Notes: generated by a model from the letters alone, not told the origin. A DNA stretch of 64,000 nucleotides from Streptomyces sp. NBC_00094 (GCF_026343125.1 NZ_JAPEMB010000001.1:5089501-5153500); one strand, 5' to 3'. Numbered from the stretch's first letter, positions 23,269 through 32,109 are shown. Made by a program: numbers and translations.

Positions 23269-23937
23269 TCACTTGCCGTCGGCCGGAGCGACACCGATCG
23301 GGCAAGAAACGCCAGTCCCACCGATCCCGCAGTAGCCGTCGACGTTGCGGTCAAGATACTGCTGGTGATACGCCTCCGCCGGATAGAACGGGCGGTCCTC
23401 GTCGGCCGGGAGGACGTGGGTGGTGATCTCGCCGTAGCCGGAGCCCGTCAGGACCTTCTGGTAGGCCGCGCGGGAGGCTTCGGCCTTCGTGGCCTGGTCC
23501 GGCGTGTGGGTGTAGATCGCCGAGCGGTACTGGGTGCCCACGTCGTTGCCCTGGCGGAAGCCCTGGGTCGGGTCGTGGGACTCCCAGAAGAGCTTCAGGA
23601 GGGACTCGTACGAGACCTTCGACGGGTCGAAGACGACCCGGACGGCCTCGGTGTGACCGGTCAGGCCGGAGCACACCTCCTCGTACACCGGGTTCGGCGT
23701 GATGCCGCCCTGGTAGCCGACGAGCGTCGTCCAGACGCCCTCGGTCTGCCAGAACTTGCGCTCGGCGCCCCAGAAGCAGCCCAGCGCGAAGTCGGCGGCC
23801 TCCAGGCCCTCCGGGTAGGGGCCGAGGAGCGGGTTGCCGAGGACCGTGTGGCGCTCCGGGACGGAGAACTCCGGCTCCGGGCGGCCGCGCAGGGCCTGCT
23901 CGGGGGTGGGGAGGACGGGGGTGCGGGACAGGAACAT
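23269..23937 (-). CDS. msrA: Peptide-methionine (S)-S-oxide reductase
   Basis: Repairs methionine S-sulfoxide in proteins with thioredoxin as reductant, in the cytoplasm. The 222-residue length includes an N-terminal extension of about 48 residues (MFLSRTPVLPTPEQALRGRP) that is usual in actinobacteria. The active-site motif GCFWGAERKFW is near 53-63, with GYQGGITPNPVYEEVCSGLT, GHTEAVRV and HDPTQGFRQGNDVGTQYRSA following. A resolving Cys is likely in the C-terminal YCGIGGTGVSCPIG. It lies between the integrase and a membrane-anchored hypothetical gene and has its own terminators on both sides, so it is a single-gene unit. Confidence 0.96.
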   Translation of the reverse strand: MFLSRTPVLPTPEQALRGRPEPEFSVPERHTVLGNPLLGPYPEGLEAADFALGCFWGAERKFWQTEGVWTTLVGYQGGITPNPVYEEVCSGLTGHTEAVRVVFDPSKVSYESLLKLFWESHDPTQGFRQGNDVGTQYRSAIYTHTPDQATKAEASRAAYQKVLTGSGYGEITTHVLPADEDRPFYPAEAYHQQYLDRNVDGYCGIGGTGVSCPIGVAPADGK

Positions 23938-23977
23938 GCTGCATCTCTCCTCGACGGTCGGCGCTTACGCACAACAA

Positions 23978-24014
23978 GGGAGGGCCGGGAGGGATTCCCC
24001 CTCCCGGCCCTCCC
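23978..24014 (-). terminator. Terminator after the 24075-25184 gene
   Basis: GGGAGGGCCGGGAG and CTCCCGGCCCTCCC form a perfect 14-bp stem around 9 bases. It lies 60 bp beyond the stop of the upstream minus-strand gene. Confidence 0.8.
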
Positions 24015-24074
24015 CGATGCCGAGCACCGATGCCGAGCTCCGAAAGCCGAGCCCCGAAAGCCGACGCGCAGGCC

Positions 24075-25184
24075 TCAGCGCGGCAGCGTCACCGGGCTGC
24101 CGCCGTTCGCCTCGTACCCCGCCACCGCCAGGTTCCGGAAGACCGTGTACTCCGCCGCCGGGTCCGCGCTCAGCGTCCACGGCACCGCGCCCACGTGCCC
24201 GTCGACCCGCACGAGCTGGTGCATGGCCTCGGCCCACCGCTCGCCGCGCACCAGGAACCAGATCAGCAGGTGGCGGACGTGCGCGAGCATCGGGTCGTCG
24301 GCCCGGGCCGAGTGGACCGCGTACAGCGCGCCCTCCGTCGCCTTGCTCACCACGGCCGTACGGAAGAAGTCCTGCACCAGCACCACGTCCGGCACGTGCT
24401 CGTACACCGCGAACAGGGGCAGCGCCGCGAGCAGCGAGCCCCGCGGGGCGCGCGCCGCGGCCGTCGTCGCGAAGTGGTCGGCCTCCTCGCGCGAACCGTG
24501 CCACTTCTCGCACCAGTAGTGCAGGGCCGCCAGATGCGCCCCCATGTGCTGCGGCGCCCGGTCGATGACCTTCGCCCACACCTGGTCGAACTGTTCGTGG
24601 CTGTAACCGAGGCCGCGCGCCACGGCCAGCTGCGTGATGTACGGGACGGGGTCGCCGGGCGCGAGCAGCGCCGCCTCGTCGGTGACCTTCCGGGCCTCCT
24701 CCAGGATGATCCGGAAGTCGTCGGTCCCGGCCGACGACGAGCGCCACGCCTGCTGCACCAGGAACTCGGCGTGCACGGCCGCGGCACCCGGGTCCTTCGG
24801 CGCCTCCGCCCGCCAGGCCCGCAGCCACGCCCCGCCCACGCCGGGCCGCTCCTGCAGTTCGAGGGAGGCGGCGCCCGCGAAGGCCTGGACGCGCTGCCAG
24901 CGCGTCTCGCTCTCCTTGTCGGTGTCGCCGAGCAGCCGCGAGGCCGCCCGCCAGTCCTGGGTGGCCTGGACGACGTCCAGGACGTGGAGGAGGTCGTCGT
25001 CGGCGCCGGGGAGCCGTACGTCCTGCTCCTCCTGCCGTGCGAAGCCGTACGCCTCCGGGTCCGCCGCGTCCGGTGCGCCGGGCGCGACCTGCCGGATCCC
25101 TCCGCCGCCGCGGCGGCGCAGCACGTAGGGGCCGAGGACGCCGAACAGCAGCCCCAGCGCGATCAGGAACCAGAGAATCTCCAT
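24075..25184 (-). CDS. Conserved membrane-anchored hypothetical protein
   Basis: A 369-residue protein. MEILWFLIALGLLFGVLGPY is a single N-terminal transmembrane anchor, followed by a basic patch VLRRRGGGG. The long soluble part is helical and TPR-like, with repeated Ala/Leu helices and conserved Trp (WRAASRLLGDT, WLRAWRAEAPKDPGAAAVHA, HLAALHYWCEKWHGSREEAD, HVRHLLIWFLVRGERWAEAM). The orientation places this domain in the cytoplasm. I chose ATG 25184 because the hydrophobic anchor begins there; a longer frame to 25217 has no added signal. It is widely conserved in Streptomyces next to msrA/metB as far as I remember, with no known role. Confidence 0.85.
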   Translation of the reverse strand: MEILWFLIALGLLFGVLGPYVLRRRGGGGIRQVAPGAPDAADPEAYGFARQEEQDVRLPGADDDLLHVLDVVQATQDWRAASRLLGDTDKESETRWQRVQAFAGAASLELQERPGVGGAWLRAWRAEAPKDPGAAAVHAEFLVQQAWRSSSAGTDDFRIILEEARKVTDEAALLAPGDPVPYITQLAVARGLGYSHEQFDQVWAKVIDRAPQHMGAHLAALHYWCEKWHGSREEADHFATTAAARAPRGSLLAALPLFAVYEHVPDVVLVQDFFRTAVVSKATEGALYAVHSARADDPMLAHVRHLLIWFLVRGERWAEAMHQLVRVDGHVGAVPWTLSADPAAEYTVFRNLAVAGYEANGGSPVTLPR

Positions 25185-25256
25185 GTGTCCATTGTCCAGG
25201 ACACCCGGTGAGACCAACGAGGCGGCGGGGGGCGCTCAGTACTACGCTCCTGACCC

Positions 25257-26411
25257 ATGAGCGACCAGCACTCTCACCAGAGCTTCGAGACCCGCGCGAT
25301 CCACGCGGGCAACACCGCCGACCCGCTGACCGGCGCGGTCGTCCCGCCCATCTACCAGGTGTCCACCTACAAGCAGGACGGCGTGGGCGGGCTGCGCGGC
25401 GGATACGAGTACAGCCGCAGCGCCAACCCGACCCGTACGGCCCTTGAGGAGAACCTGGCGGCCCTGGAGGGCGGTCGGCGCGGTCTCGCCTTCGCCTCCG
25501 GCCTGGCCGCCGAGGACTGCCTGCTGCGCACGCTCCTCGCGCCCGGCGACCACGTGGTCATCCCGAACGACGCCTACGGCGGCACGTTCCGGCTCTTCGC
25601 CAAGGTCGTGCAGCGCTGGGGCGTGGACTTCTCGGTGGCGGACACCTCCGACGTCGACGCGGTACGGGACGCCGTCAACGACCGTACGAAGCTGATCTGG
25701 GTCGAGACCCCGTCGAACCCGCTCCTCGGCATCACCGACATCGAGGCGGTCGCGGGCGTCGCCCGCCAGGCCGGCGTGAAGCTCGTCGTCGACAACACCT
25801 TCGCCTCGCCCTACCTCCAGCAGCCGCTGGCGCTCGGCGCGGACGTCGTCGTGCACTCGCTCACCAAGTACATGGGCGGGCACTCGGACGTCGTCGGCGG
25901 CGCCCTCGTCACGGCCGACGAGGCGCTGGGCGAGGAGCTCGCCTACCACCAGAACGCGATGGGCGCGGTCGCCGGGCCCTTCGACTCGTGGATCGTGCTG
26001 CGCGGCATCAAGACCCTCGCGGTGCGCATGGACCGGCACAGCGAGAACGCGTCGAAGATCGTCGAGATGCTGACCCAGCACCCGAAGGTCACCCAGGTCC
26101 TCTACCCGGGCCTGCCGGAGCACCCGGGGCACGAGGTCGCGGCCAAGCAGATGCGCGGCTTCGGCGGCATGATCTCCTTCCGCGTGCAGGGCGGCGAGGA
26201 GGCGGCGGTCGAGGTCTGCAACCGCGCGCAGCTCTTCACCCTCGGTGAGTCGCTGGGCGGCGTCGAGTCCCTCATCGAGCACCCGGGCCGTATGACGCAC
26301 GCGAGCGTCGTCGGCTCCGCCCTGGAGGTCCCGGCCGACCTGGTCCGTCTGTCGGTGGGCATCGAGAACGTCGAGGACCTGCTCGCGGACCTGCGCCAGG
26401 CCCTGGGCTAG
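25257..26411 (+). CDS. metB: Cystathionine gamma-synthase
   Basis: PLP enzyme of the Cys/Met metabolism family; it joins an activated homoserine with cysteine to form cystathionine. The 384-residue length is normal. The N-terminal FETRAIHAGNTADPLTGAVV and YEYSRSANPTRTALEENLAA are diagnostic. The PLP-lysine lies in VVHSLTKYMGGHSDVVGG near 200, and the C-terminal SLGGVESLIEHPGRMTHASV is also typical. The family also includes cystathionine gamma-lyase and O-acetylhomoserine sulfhydrylase, and sequence alone does not fully separate them; the synthase call follows S. coelicolor annotation as I remember it. It is followed by a strong bidirectional terminator. Confidence 0.93.
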   Translation: MSDQHSHQSFETRAIHAGNTADPLTGAVVPPIYQVSTYKQDGVGGLRGGYEYSRSANPTRTALEENLAALEGGRRGLAFASGLAAEDCLLRTLLAPGDHVVIPNDAYGGTFRLFAKVVQRWGVDFSVADTSDVDAVRDAVNDRTKLIWVETPSNPLLGITDIEAVAGVARQAGVKLVVDNTFASPYLQQPLALGADVVVHSLTKYMGGHSDVVGGALVTADEALGEELAYHQNAMGAVAGPFDSWIVLRGIKTLAVRMDRHSENASKIVEMLTQHPKVTQVLYPGLPEHPGHEVAAKQMRGFGGMISFRVQGGEEAAVEVCNRAQLFTLGESLGGVESLIEHPGRMTHASVVGSALEVPADLVRLSVGIENVEDLLADLRQALG

Positions 26412-26423
26412 TCGCCACCGGTC

Positions 26424-26465
26424 GGAGGGCCCGGGCGCCGCACGCGGGTGGCGCCCGGGCCCTCC
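26424..26465. terminator. Bidirectional terminator after metB
   Basis: GGAGGGCCCGGGCGCC and GGCGCCCGGGCCCTCC form a perfect 16-bp stem around 10 bases. It separates metB from the converging DUF1059 gene. Confidence 0.9.
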
Positions 26466-26470
26466 GTCGC

Positions 26471-26662
26471 TCAGGTCCCGGGCAGCGCGTCCTTCAGCTC
26501 GGCCCGTACCTCCGCGCGGAGCTCGGGTGAATCCGTGTGCTCGTGGACGGAGACCATGTGCTCGGCGGCCGCCCGGACCACCTCTTCCTCTTCGCCCGAG
26601 ATGTAGAGCGAACAGCCCGAGACGCTCGGGGTGTCCCGGCAGTCGGTTGCTTTCCTGGCCAT
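26471..26662 (-). CDS. DUF1059 small protein
   Basis: A 63-residue protein, MARKATDCRDTPSVSGCSLY, with the two conserved cysteines and a helical C half (EEEEVVRAAAEHMVSVHEHT, DSPELRAEVRAELKDALPG) as expected for DUF1059. Its function is unknown. It lies 41 bp downstream of the membrane gene at 26704 and in the same direction. Confidence 0.85.
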   Translation of the reverse strand: MARKATDCRDTPSVSGCSLYISGEEEEVVRAAAEHMVSVHEHTDSPELRAEVRAELKDALPGT

Positions 26663-26703
26663 GTCGACCTCCAGTCGGCCCCCACTCCAGGCTAGGCCGG
26701 ACT

Positions 26704-26955
26704 TCACCACCCTTCGAGCGGTGGCGTCGTCCGCGTGGGCGGGACCTCCCACGGCCGCTCCGCCGACGCCCACACCGTGAACGCGAGCGCGGCGAGGACG
26801 AAGAGGGTCCACAGCACCCGGCGCGCCACCCGGTCGCGGCGGGCCCGCCGGGCCCCGAGTGCCTCGGCCCGTACGGCGAGGTCCGCGGGAACCGGCGGGT
26901 GCGGGGTGTCCATCATCCGCCGGACCGCCGCCTCCTTGTCCTCGTGCCGGGTCAC
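26704..26955 (-). CDS. Small membrane protein coupled to a sigma-like factor
   Basis: An 83-residue protein from GTG 26955, which overlaps the stop of the sigma-like gene in a GTGA arrangement, so translation is probably coupled. The N half is charged (VTRHEDKEAAVRRMMDTPHP and the RRARRDRVARR stretch), followed by one transmembrane helix (VLWTLFVLAALAFTVWASAE) and a short outside tail. The arrangement (cytoplasmic N-terminus, one helix, next to a sigma factor) is like a minimal anti-sigma factor, but no zinc-binding HxxxCxxC motif is present, so that role is only a guess. Confidence 0.75.
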   Translation of the reverse strand: MTRHEDKEAAVRRMMDTPHPPVPADLAVRAEALGARRARRDRVARRVLWTLFVLAALAFTVWASAERPWEVPPTRTTPPLEGW

Positions 26956-27509
26956 GCGGCGCGCTCCCGGCCCGGGGCCCGACCGGGCCCCGGGGAGGTC
27001 CCCGTGGAGCGCGCCGAGGCCCGGAGCGCGGCGACCGAGCGCGCGCAGACCGCGCGGACGCGCGCCTCGGAGAGTCCGAGCAGCGCCGCGACCTGTTCCT
27101 CGGCCACGCCTTCGTACAGCCGCAGCACGACCACGAGGCGTTCCTGCGGGCCGAGCGCGGCGAGCGGGCCCCGGCCGCCGTGGTACCGCCAGGCCGTGCG
27201 GGCGAAGCGGGCGGCGAGGTCGCGGCGCGTGAGCTCGTACGGGTCCTCGTCGCGCAACCGCGTCCACACCGCGTAGGTATGGGCGAGGGCTGCGGTCAAC
27301 AGGGCCCGGGCGTACGGGTTCGCGGTACGGGACTCGGCGGTCAGCAGGGTCGCGGCATGCAGGAGCCGTCCTGCCGCCCCGGCCACGAACGCCTCGAACT
27401 CCCGGGCCCGGTAGGTGTGTTCACCGCCCGGTCCACCACCCGATCCGCTGCCCGGTCCGCTGCCTCCGCTGCCCGTGCCGTTTCCTGAGTCGATCCGACG
27501 CTCTCGCAC
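26952..27509 (-). CDS. Sigma-70 region 4 domain protein (SigE-like ECF type)
   Basis: A 185-residue regulator. A Gly/Ser-rich N-terminal tail (about 10-30) precedes YRAREFEAFVAGAAGRLLHA, which resembles the region 2 start of SigE-family ECF factors, although region 2 is weak. Region 4 is clear near 115-165: LGPQERLVVVLRLYEGVAEE, QVAALLGLSEARVRAVCARS. The C-terminus is Arg/Pro-rich. The start is GTG 27509, with GAGGAG directly abutting it, so the exact start is uncertain. It is coupled to the small membrane protein downstream, which could restrain it. Confidence 0.8.
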   Translation of the reverse strand: MRERRIDSGNGTGSGGSGPGSGSGGGPGGEHTYRAREFEAFVAGAAGRLLHAATLLTAESRTANPYARALLTAALAHTYAVWTRLRDEDPYELTRRDLAARFARTAWRYHGGRGPLAALGPQERLVVVLRLYEGVAEEQVAALLGLSEARVRAVCARSVAALRASARSTGTSPGPGRAPGRERAA

Positions 27510-27540
27510 CTCCTCATGGGAGGGCAGCGGGAGCCCGGGG

Positions 27541-28077
27541 TCAAGAGGTCGGCGCGGACTCCGTCGCCGTGCCTCCGGAAGCTGTCACCGGATGTCCCGC
27601 GTGCGCCGACTGCCGTGCGGACAGGGCGGTGTTGAAGCGGGTGAGCAGGGTGCAGAAGGACTCGCGCTCGTCCTGCGTCCAGCCGTCCGTCACCTCCGCC
27701 ATCAGCTCGCGGCGCGAGGAGCGGACCTCCTCCAGGCGGGCCAGGCCGCGTGGTGACAGCTGGAGGACGACCGCGCGCCCGTCCTCCGGGTGCGAAGTGC
27801 GCTTGACCAGACCGGTGTCGACGAGCGGGGCGACCTGTCGCGTGACCGTGGACGAGTCGATCCCCATGCCGGCCGCGAGCGCCTTGACGCCCATCGGGCC
27901 TTCCTGGTCGAGCCTGTTGAGGAGGAGATAGGCGGCCCGGTCCATGGAGTTGCGCAGCTGTCCCGTGCCGCCGAGGCGGGTCTGCTCGGCCCGGCGGGCG
28001 AAGACGGCCACCTGGTGCTGGAGGGCATCGAGGAGACCGGGGTCGAGCTCAGTCGTCATGTCCTGAGATGTGGGCAT
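27541..28077 (-). CDS. MarR-family regulator
   Basis: A 178-residue winged-helix repressor. The N-terminal dimer helices are followed by RNSMDRAAYLLLNRLDQEGP, the recognition region MGVKALAAGMGIDSSTVTRQ and a wing near HPEDGRAVVLQLSPRGLARL, then C-terminal dimer helices. ATGs at 28077 and 28059 are both possible; 28059 has CAGGA nearby. It is divergent from the threonine dehydratase gene with 146 bp between them, so control of that gene is possible but not shown. The C-terminal 20 residues are low-complexity. Confidence 0.9.
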   Translation of the reverse strand: MPTSQDMTTELDPGLLDALQHQVAVFARRAEQTRLGGTGQLRNSMDRAAYLLLNRLDQEGPMGVKALAAGMGIDSSTVTRQVAPLVDTGLVKRTSHPEDGRAVVLQLSPRGLARLEEVRSSRRELMAEVTDGWTQDERESFCTLLTRFNTALSARQSAHAGHPVTASGGTATESAPTS

Positions 28078-28223
28078 GGCTGTGGGTCTCTCTCGTGCGG
28101 GGGTCGGTTGGTGGGGGACAGAGTACGCGGCCCCGCCGGGGTCCGTACCGGGGCTGCGCAAACCGGGTTCGACGCCCGCTCGCCGAGCGGCCACGAGGGC
28201 CGTGAGCTGCGAGACTTGCTGTC

Positions 28224-29453
28224 ATGACCTTCCGTACGCGAGACCCCTTGCACCACCTCATGCTGGACGACGTGCGCGGGGCGCAGAAGATGCTGTCCGG
28301 GGTGGCCCGGGTGACCGCGATGGAGGGCAGCCGTCACCTGTCGTCGCTGGTGGGGGCGCCGGTCCACCTCAAGTGCGAGAACCTCCAGCGGACGGGTTCC
28401 TTCAAGCTGCGCGGGGCGTACGTCCGGATCGCCGGGCTGCGGCCCGAGGAGCGGGCCGCCGGGGTCGTCGCCGCCTCCGCGGGCAACCACGCGCAGGGCG
28501 TCGCGCTCGCCTCGAAGCTGCTCGGTGTGCACGCGACGGTCTTCATGCCGGTCGGCGCCCCGCTGCCGAAGGTCGCGGCGACCCGGGAGTACGGCGCCGA
28601 GGTCCGGATGTACGGCCATGTCGTCGACGAGACGCTGGCGGCGGCGGAGGAGTACGCGCGGGAGACGGGCGCGGTCTTCATCCACCCCTTCGACCACCCC
28701 GACATCATCGCCGGACAGGGCACGGTCGGCCTGGAGATCCTGGAGCAGTGCCCGGAGGTCCGGACGATCCTGGTGGGCATCGGCGGCGGTGGCCTCGCGG
28801 CCGGCGTGGGGCTCGCGGTGAAGTCGCTGCGCCCGGACGTGAAGGTGATCGGCGTGCAGGCGGAGGGCGCGGCCGCCTACCCGCCCTCGCTGGCGGCCGG
28901 ACACCCGGTGGTGATCGAGTCGCCGGTGACCATGGCGGACGGGATCAAGGTGGGGCGTCCGGGCGACGTGCCGTTCGCCCTGGTCCGGGAGTACGTCGAC
29001 GAGGTCCGTACCGTCTCCGAGGACGACCTGTCCTCGGCGCTGCTGCTCTGCCTCGAACGGGCGAAGCTGGTCGTCGAGCCGGCCGGCGCGAGCCCGGTGG
29101 CGGCCATCCTCGCCGACCCGAGGGCCTTCCAGGGGCCCGTGGTGGCGATCCTGTCGGGCGGGAACGTCGACCCGCTGCTCCTCCAGCGGATCCTGCGGCA
29201 CGGCATGGCCGCCGGGGGCCGCTATCTGAGCCTGCGGCTGCGGGTGACGGACCGGCCGGGGGCGCTCGCGACGCTCCTCGCGGTCCTCACGGTCGTCGAC
29301 GCGAACGTCCTCGACGTGAGCCATGTGCGGACGGATCCGCGCCTCGGTCTGACGGAGGCGGAGGTCGAACTGCACCTGGAGACGAAGGGACCCGAGCACT
29401 GCCGGGAGGTGGAGGAGGCGCTGCGGGACGCGGGCTACACGGTCCTCGGCTGA
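28224..29453 (+). CDS. ilvA: Threonine ammonia-lyase (dehydratase) with ACT domain
   Basis: PLP enzyme that converts L-threonine to 2-oxobutanoate and ammonia, feeding isoleucine synthesis or threonine breakdown. It has 409 residues. The PLP-lysine lies in QRTGSFKLRGAYVRI near 57, SAGNHAQGVA is near 87, and the glycine-rich phosphate loop VGIGGGGLAAGV is near 190. The C-terminal ACT-like domain (about 330-409) starts YLSLRLRVTDRPGALATLLA. One short ACT domain instead of the two-domain biosynthetic regulatory region suggests the shorter, catabolic-like type common in actinobacteria. Its 3' end overlaps the converging helix-turn-helix gene by 19 bp. Confidence 0.94.
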   Translation: MTFRTRDPLHHLMLDDVRGAQKMLSGVARVTAMEGSRHLSSLVGAPVHLKCENLQRTGSFKLRGAYVRIAGLRPEERAAGVVAASAGNHAQGVALASKLLGVHATVFMPVGAPLPKVAATREYGAEVRMYGHVVDETLAAAEEYARETGAVFIHPFDHPDIIAGQGTVGLEILEQCPEVRTILVGIGGGGLAAGVGLAVKSLRPDVKVIGVQAEGAAAYPPSLAAGHPVVIESPVTMADGIKVGRPGDVPFALVREYVDEVRTVSEDDLSSALLLCLERAKLVVEPAGASPVAAILADPRAFQGPVVAILSGGNVDPLLLQRILRHGMAAGGRYLSLRLRVTDRPGALATLLAVLTVVDANVLDVSHVRTDPRLGLTEAEVELHLETKGPEHCREVEEALRDAGYTVLG

Positions 29454-29959
29454 CGCGCGCCGCCTTGGTGGAGCCGTACCGCCCGGGCGAGCGTGGCCCC
29501 CAGACCGCCGAGCAGGGCGCCGGCCACGACCAGGCCGAGGGGCCGGACGAGGGGCCGGACGAGGGGCCGGACGAGGGGCCGGACGAGGCCCGGCGGGACG
29601 AGGTCCGCCCGCCCGGGCCCACGGCGGTTCCGCGCCGCCCCAGGGTGGCGCGGGCCGGGTGCCGGGACGCCGTCCCGCCCGGTCCCGGCCGACTCATGGG
29701 CGAGCGAGTGTTCCAGACGGAGCAGGAGCGGACGGGGGTCCTGCCCGGAGGCCGCGGCGAACTGCTCGACCGCGACCCGGGTCGGCAACTGCTTCTGGTT
29801 GAGGAACCGTTCCCAGGAGGAGCGGCTGTAGTGCGTGCGCTGTGCGAGCTTGCCGTAGCTGAGGTCCGTGTCGACCTTGATCCGGCGCATCTCGGCCGCC
29901 AGCTCCGCCCACGGCGTCGCCTCGCCGCCGACGTACCCCAGGTCACCGTTCGCAGCCAT
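29435..29959 (-). CDS. Helix-turn-helix protein with C-terminal membrane segment
   Basis: A 174-residue protein from ATG 29959 (GGGGGAGA just upstream). The N-terminal XRE-like helix-turn-helix, TPWAELAAEMRRIKVDTDLS, YGKLAQRTHYSRSSWERFLN and QKQLPTRVAVEQFAAASGQD, is the type found in Streptomyces proteins where DNA-binding is joined to a membrane region. A Pro/Arg-rich linker contains four Leu-Val-Arg-Pro repeats encoded by a 12-bp tandem repeat. One hydrophobic helix follows (LGLVVAGALLGGLGATLA). It may be a membrane-bound regulator; its target is unknown. Confidence 0.8.
   Translation of the reverse strand: MAANGDLGYVGGEATPWAELAAEMRRIKVDTDLSYGKLAQRTHYSRSSWERFLNQKQLPTRVAVEQFAAASGQDPRPLLLRLEHSLAHESAGTGRDGVPAPGPRHPGAARNRRGPGRADLVPPGLVRPLVRPLVRPLVRPLGLVVAGALLGGLGATLARAVRLHQGGARQPRTV
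29537..29584 (-). repeat. Four 12-bp tandem repeats
   Basis: GAGGGGCCGGAC is repeated four times without mismatch, encoding Leu-Val-Arg-Pro units on the minus strand. Its length is likely to vary between strains. Confidence 0.85.
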
Positions 29960-30261
29960 CCCCGTCTCCCCCGTCAGTCGTACCCGTTGCCAGGAACCAC
30001 AGCCTCGCGCGGAGGTCCAACAGCGCTCCAACGAAACGCCAACGGGCGGGCGGAAGGGTAGGGGGGACGACGTGTTCCCGACACCCTCCCGCGTCCCAGG
30101 GACGCCGGCCCACGGCCACGCGGGACACCGGCCGCCGAAGCCGGGCGGACCGTCCACCCCGCCCATGATCATGTGGCGCGGGTCACACATTCACTGGGCG
30201 AGGCCCGCCCGACAAACCTAGGATCGGTAGGAAACGCCCGAATCTCTCCGGGAGAATCCCT

Positions 30262-31293
30262 ATGCCAGGCGCGATCTACGCCGAGGGTCTGGTGAAGACC
30301 TTCGGTGACGTACGAGCTCTGGACGGCGTCGACCTCGACGTACCCGAAGGCACGGTCCTGGGCCTGCTCGGCCCGAACGGCGCGGGGAAGACCACCGCCG
30401 TGCGCGTGCTGACGACCCTCCTCCAGCCCGACAGCGGCCGAGCGGTCGTCGCCGGGGTCGACGTCCTCAAGCATCCCGAACAGGTCCGCCGCTCGATCGG
30501 CCTCTCCGGCCAGTTCGCCGCGGTCGACGAGTACCTCACCGGTCGCGAGAACCTCCAGATGGTCGGTCAGCTCTACCAGATGAAGGCCAGGGAGGCGAAG
30601 GTACGGGCCGGCGAACTCCTCGAACGCTTCAACCTCGCGGACGCCGCCGACCGCACCGCCAAGACGTACTCGGGAGGCATGCGCCGCCGCCTCGACCTCG
30701 CGGCGGCCCTCGTCGTCTCCCCGCCGGTCATGTTCATGGACGAGCCGACGACCGGTCTCGACCCCCGCAACCGGCAGGCCCTGTGGGAGGTCGTCAAGGA
30801 ACTCGTCGCGGGCGGTACGACCCTGCTCCTCACCACCCAGTACCTGGAGGAGGCCGACCACCTCGCCCACGACATCTGCGTCGTCGACCACGGCAAGGTC
30901 ATCGCCCGCGGCACCTCCGACCAGCTCAAGGCCCAGACGGGCGGCGAGCGCGTCGAGGTCGTCGTCCACGAGCCCGGAATGATCACGGGCGCGCGCGACG
31001 TCCTGGCCCGCTACGGCATCGCCGGCAGAGGGGTCGCCGAGGTCTCCGTCGAGCAGCACACCCGCAGGCTCACCGTCCCCGTCACCGGCGGCGCCAAGCT
31101 GCTCGCCGAGGTCATCCGCGACCTGGACGCCGTCGGCGTCGAGATCGACGACATCGGTCTGCGCCGCCCCACCCTCGACGACGTCTTCATCTCCCTGACC
31201 GGCCACGCGGCCGCGCTCACGGAGGAGGAGAACGGCGGACCCGCCGACAAGGACGGCCGAGGCCGCACGCGTACGAAGGAGGTGTCGAAGTGA
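30262..31293 (+). CDS. ABC exporter ATP-binding protein, DrrA family
   Basis: A 343-residue ATPase of a drug-exporter type ABC system. Walker A is GPNGAGKTTAVRVL (near 37), the Q-loop follows in SGQFAAVDEYLTG, the signature is YSGGMRRRLDLA (near 138), Walker B is VMFMDEPTTGLDPR (near 160) and the switch His is in LLTTQYLEEADHLAHD. A DrrA-type C-terminal extension follows (about 240-320), needed for pairing with the permease. The ATG follows GGGAGA. It overlaps the permease start in a GTGA arrangement. The exported compound is unknown; daunorubicin is only the family prototype. Confidence 0.93.
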   Translation: MPGAIYAEGLVKTFGDVRALDGVDLDVPEGTVLGLLGPNGAGKTTAVRVLTTLLQPDSGRAVVAGVDVLKHPEQVRRSIGLSGQFAAVDEYLTGRENLQMVGQLYQMKAREAKVRAGELLERFNLADAADRTAKTYSGGMRRRLDLAAALVVSPPVMFMDEPTTGLDPRNRQALWEVVKELVAGGTTLLLTTQYLEEADHLAHDICVVDHGKVIARGTSDQLKAQTGGERVEVVVHEPGMITGARDVLARYGIAGRGVAEVSVEQHTRRLTVPVTGGAKLLAEVIRDLDAVGVEIDDIGLRRPTLDDVFISLTGHAAALTEEENGGPADKDGRGRTRTKEVSK

Positions 31294-32096
31294 GCAGCAT
31301 GAACGATTCCCTGGTCATCGCCCGCAGGAACCTGATCCGCATGACCAGGATTCCCGAGATGATCCTGTTCGGGCTCGTGCAGCCGGTGATGTTCGTGGTC
31401 CTCTTCACGTACGTCTTCGGCGGCTCCATGAGCATCGGCGGCAGCACCGACCCGGACGTCTACAAGAACTTCCTGATGGCGGGCATCTTCGCGCAGACGG
31501 TCACCTTCGCCACGGCCGGCGCGGGCGCGGGCATCGCGGACGACATGCACAAGGGCCTCATCGACCGCTTCCGCTCCCTGCCGATGGCCCGGGGCGCGGT
31601 CCTCACCGGCCGTACCCTCGCCGACCTCGTACAGACGGCGCTGACCCTGATGGTCCTCGCGATCGTCGCGCTGCTCATCGGCTGGCGCCCGGGATACGCG
31701 GAGCCGACCAACTTCGCCAAGGTCATGGCCGGCTTCGGCCTGCTCCTGCTCCTCGGCTACGCCTTCACCTGGATCGGCGCGCTGATCGGCCTCTCGGTCC
31801 GCACCCCGGAGGCGGCGACGTCCGGCGGTCTGATCTGGCTCTTCCCGGTCACGTTCATCTCGAACGCCTTCGTGGACTCCAGCCAGATGCCGTCCTGGCT
31901 CCAGCCCATCGCCGAGTGGAACCCGTTCAGCGCCACCGTCCAGGCGTGCCGCAAGCTCTTCGGCGACCCGGGCGTCTCGCCGTCGGACGCCTGGCCGATG
32001 CAGAACCCGGTCTGGGCGTCGCTGATCTACTCGATCCTGATCGTCGCGCTCTTCCGCACGCTCTCGGTCCGCAAGTACCGCCGGGCGGACGGCTGA
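31290..32096 (+). CDS. ABC-2 type exporter permease, DrrB family
   Basis: A 268-residue integral membrane protein with about six helices (LFGLVQPVMFVVLFTYVFGG, then segments near 60, 105, 145, 175 and 245) and the ABC-2 signature RSLPMARGAVLTGRTLADLV. It pairs with the ATPase encoded just upstream. GTG 31290 has AAGGAGG at the right distance and overlaps the ATPase stop; the ATG at 31299 is a possible alternative. It ends 13 bp from the stop of the converging kinase gene, with no clear terminator between them. Confidence 0.93.
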   Translation: MSSMNDSLVIARRNLIRMTRIPEMILFGLVQPVMFVVLFTYVFGGSMSIGGSTDPDVYKNFLMAGIFAQTVTFATAGAGAGIADDMHKGLIDRFRSLPMARGAVLTGRTLADLVQTALTLMVLAIVALLIGWRPGYAEPTNFAKVMAGFGLLLLLGYAFTWIGALIGLSVRTPEAATSGGLIWLFPVTFISNAFVDSSQMPSWLQPIAEWNPFSATVQACRKLFGDPGVSPSDAWPMQNPVWASLIYSILIVALFRTLSVRKYRRADG

Positions 32097-32109
32097 CACC
32101 GGCCGGAGG

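Noticed and set aside
21535..23270. Direct att repeats flanking the integrase
   Set aside because: Only short chance matches such as CCGGCAG were found on both sides; not enough to call att sites.
28070..30061. Plus-strand frame of over 660 codons across ilvA
   Set aside because: It is a shadow frame of ilvA and of the antisense of the helix-turn-helix gene; composition is Arg/Gly/Ala-rich with no motif.
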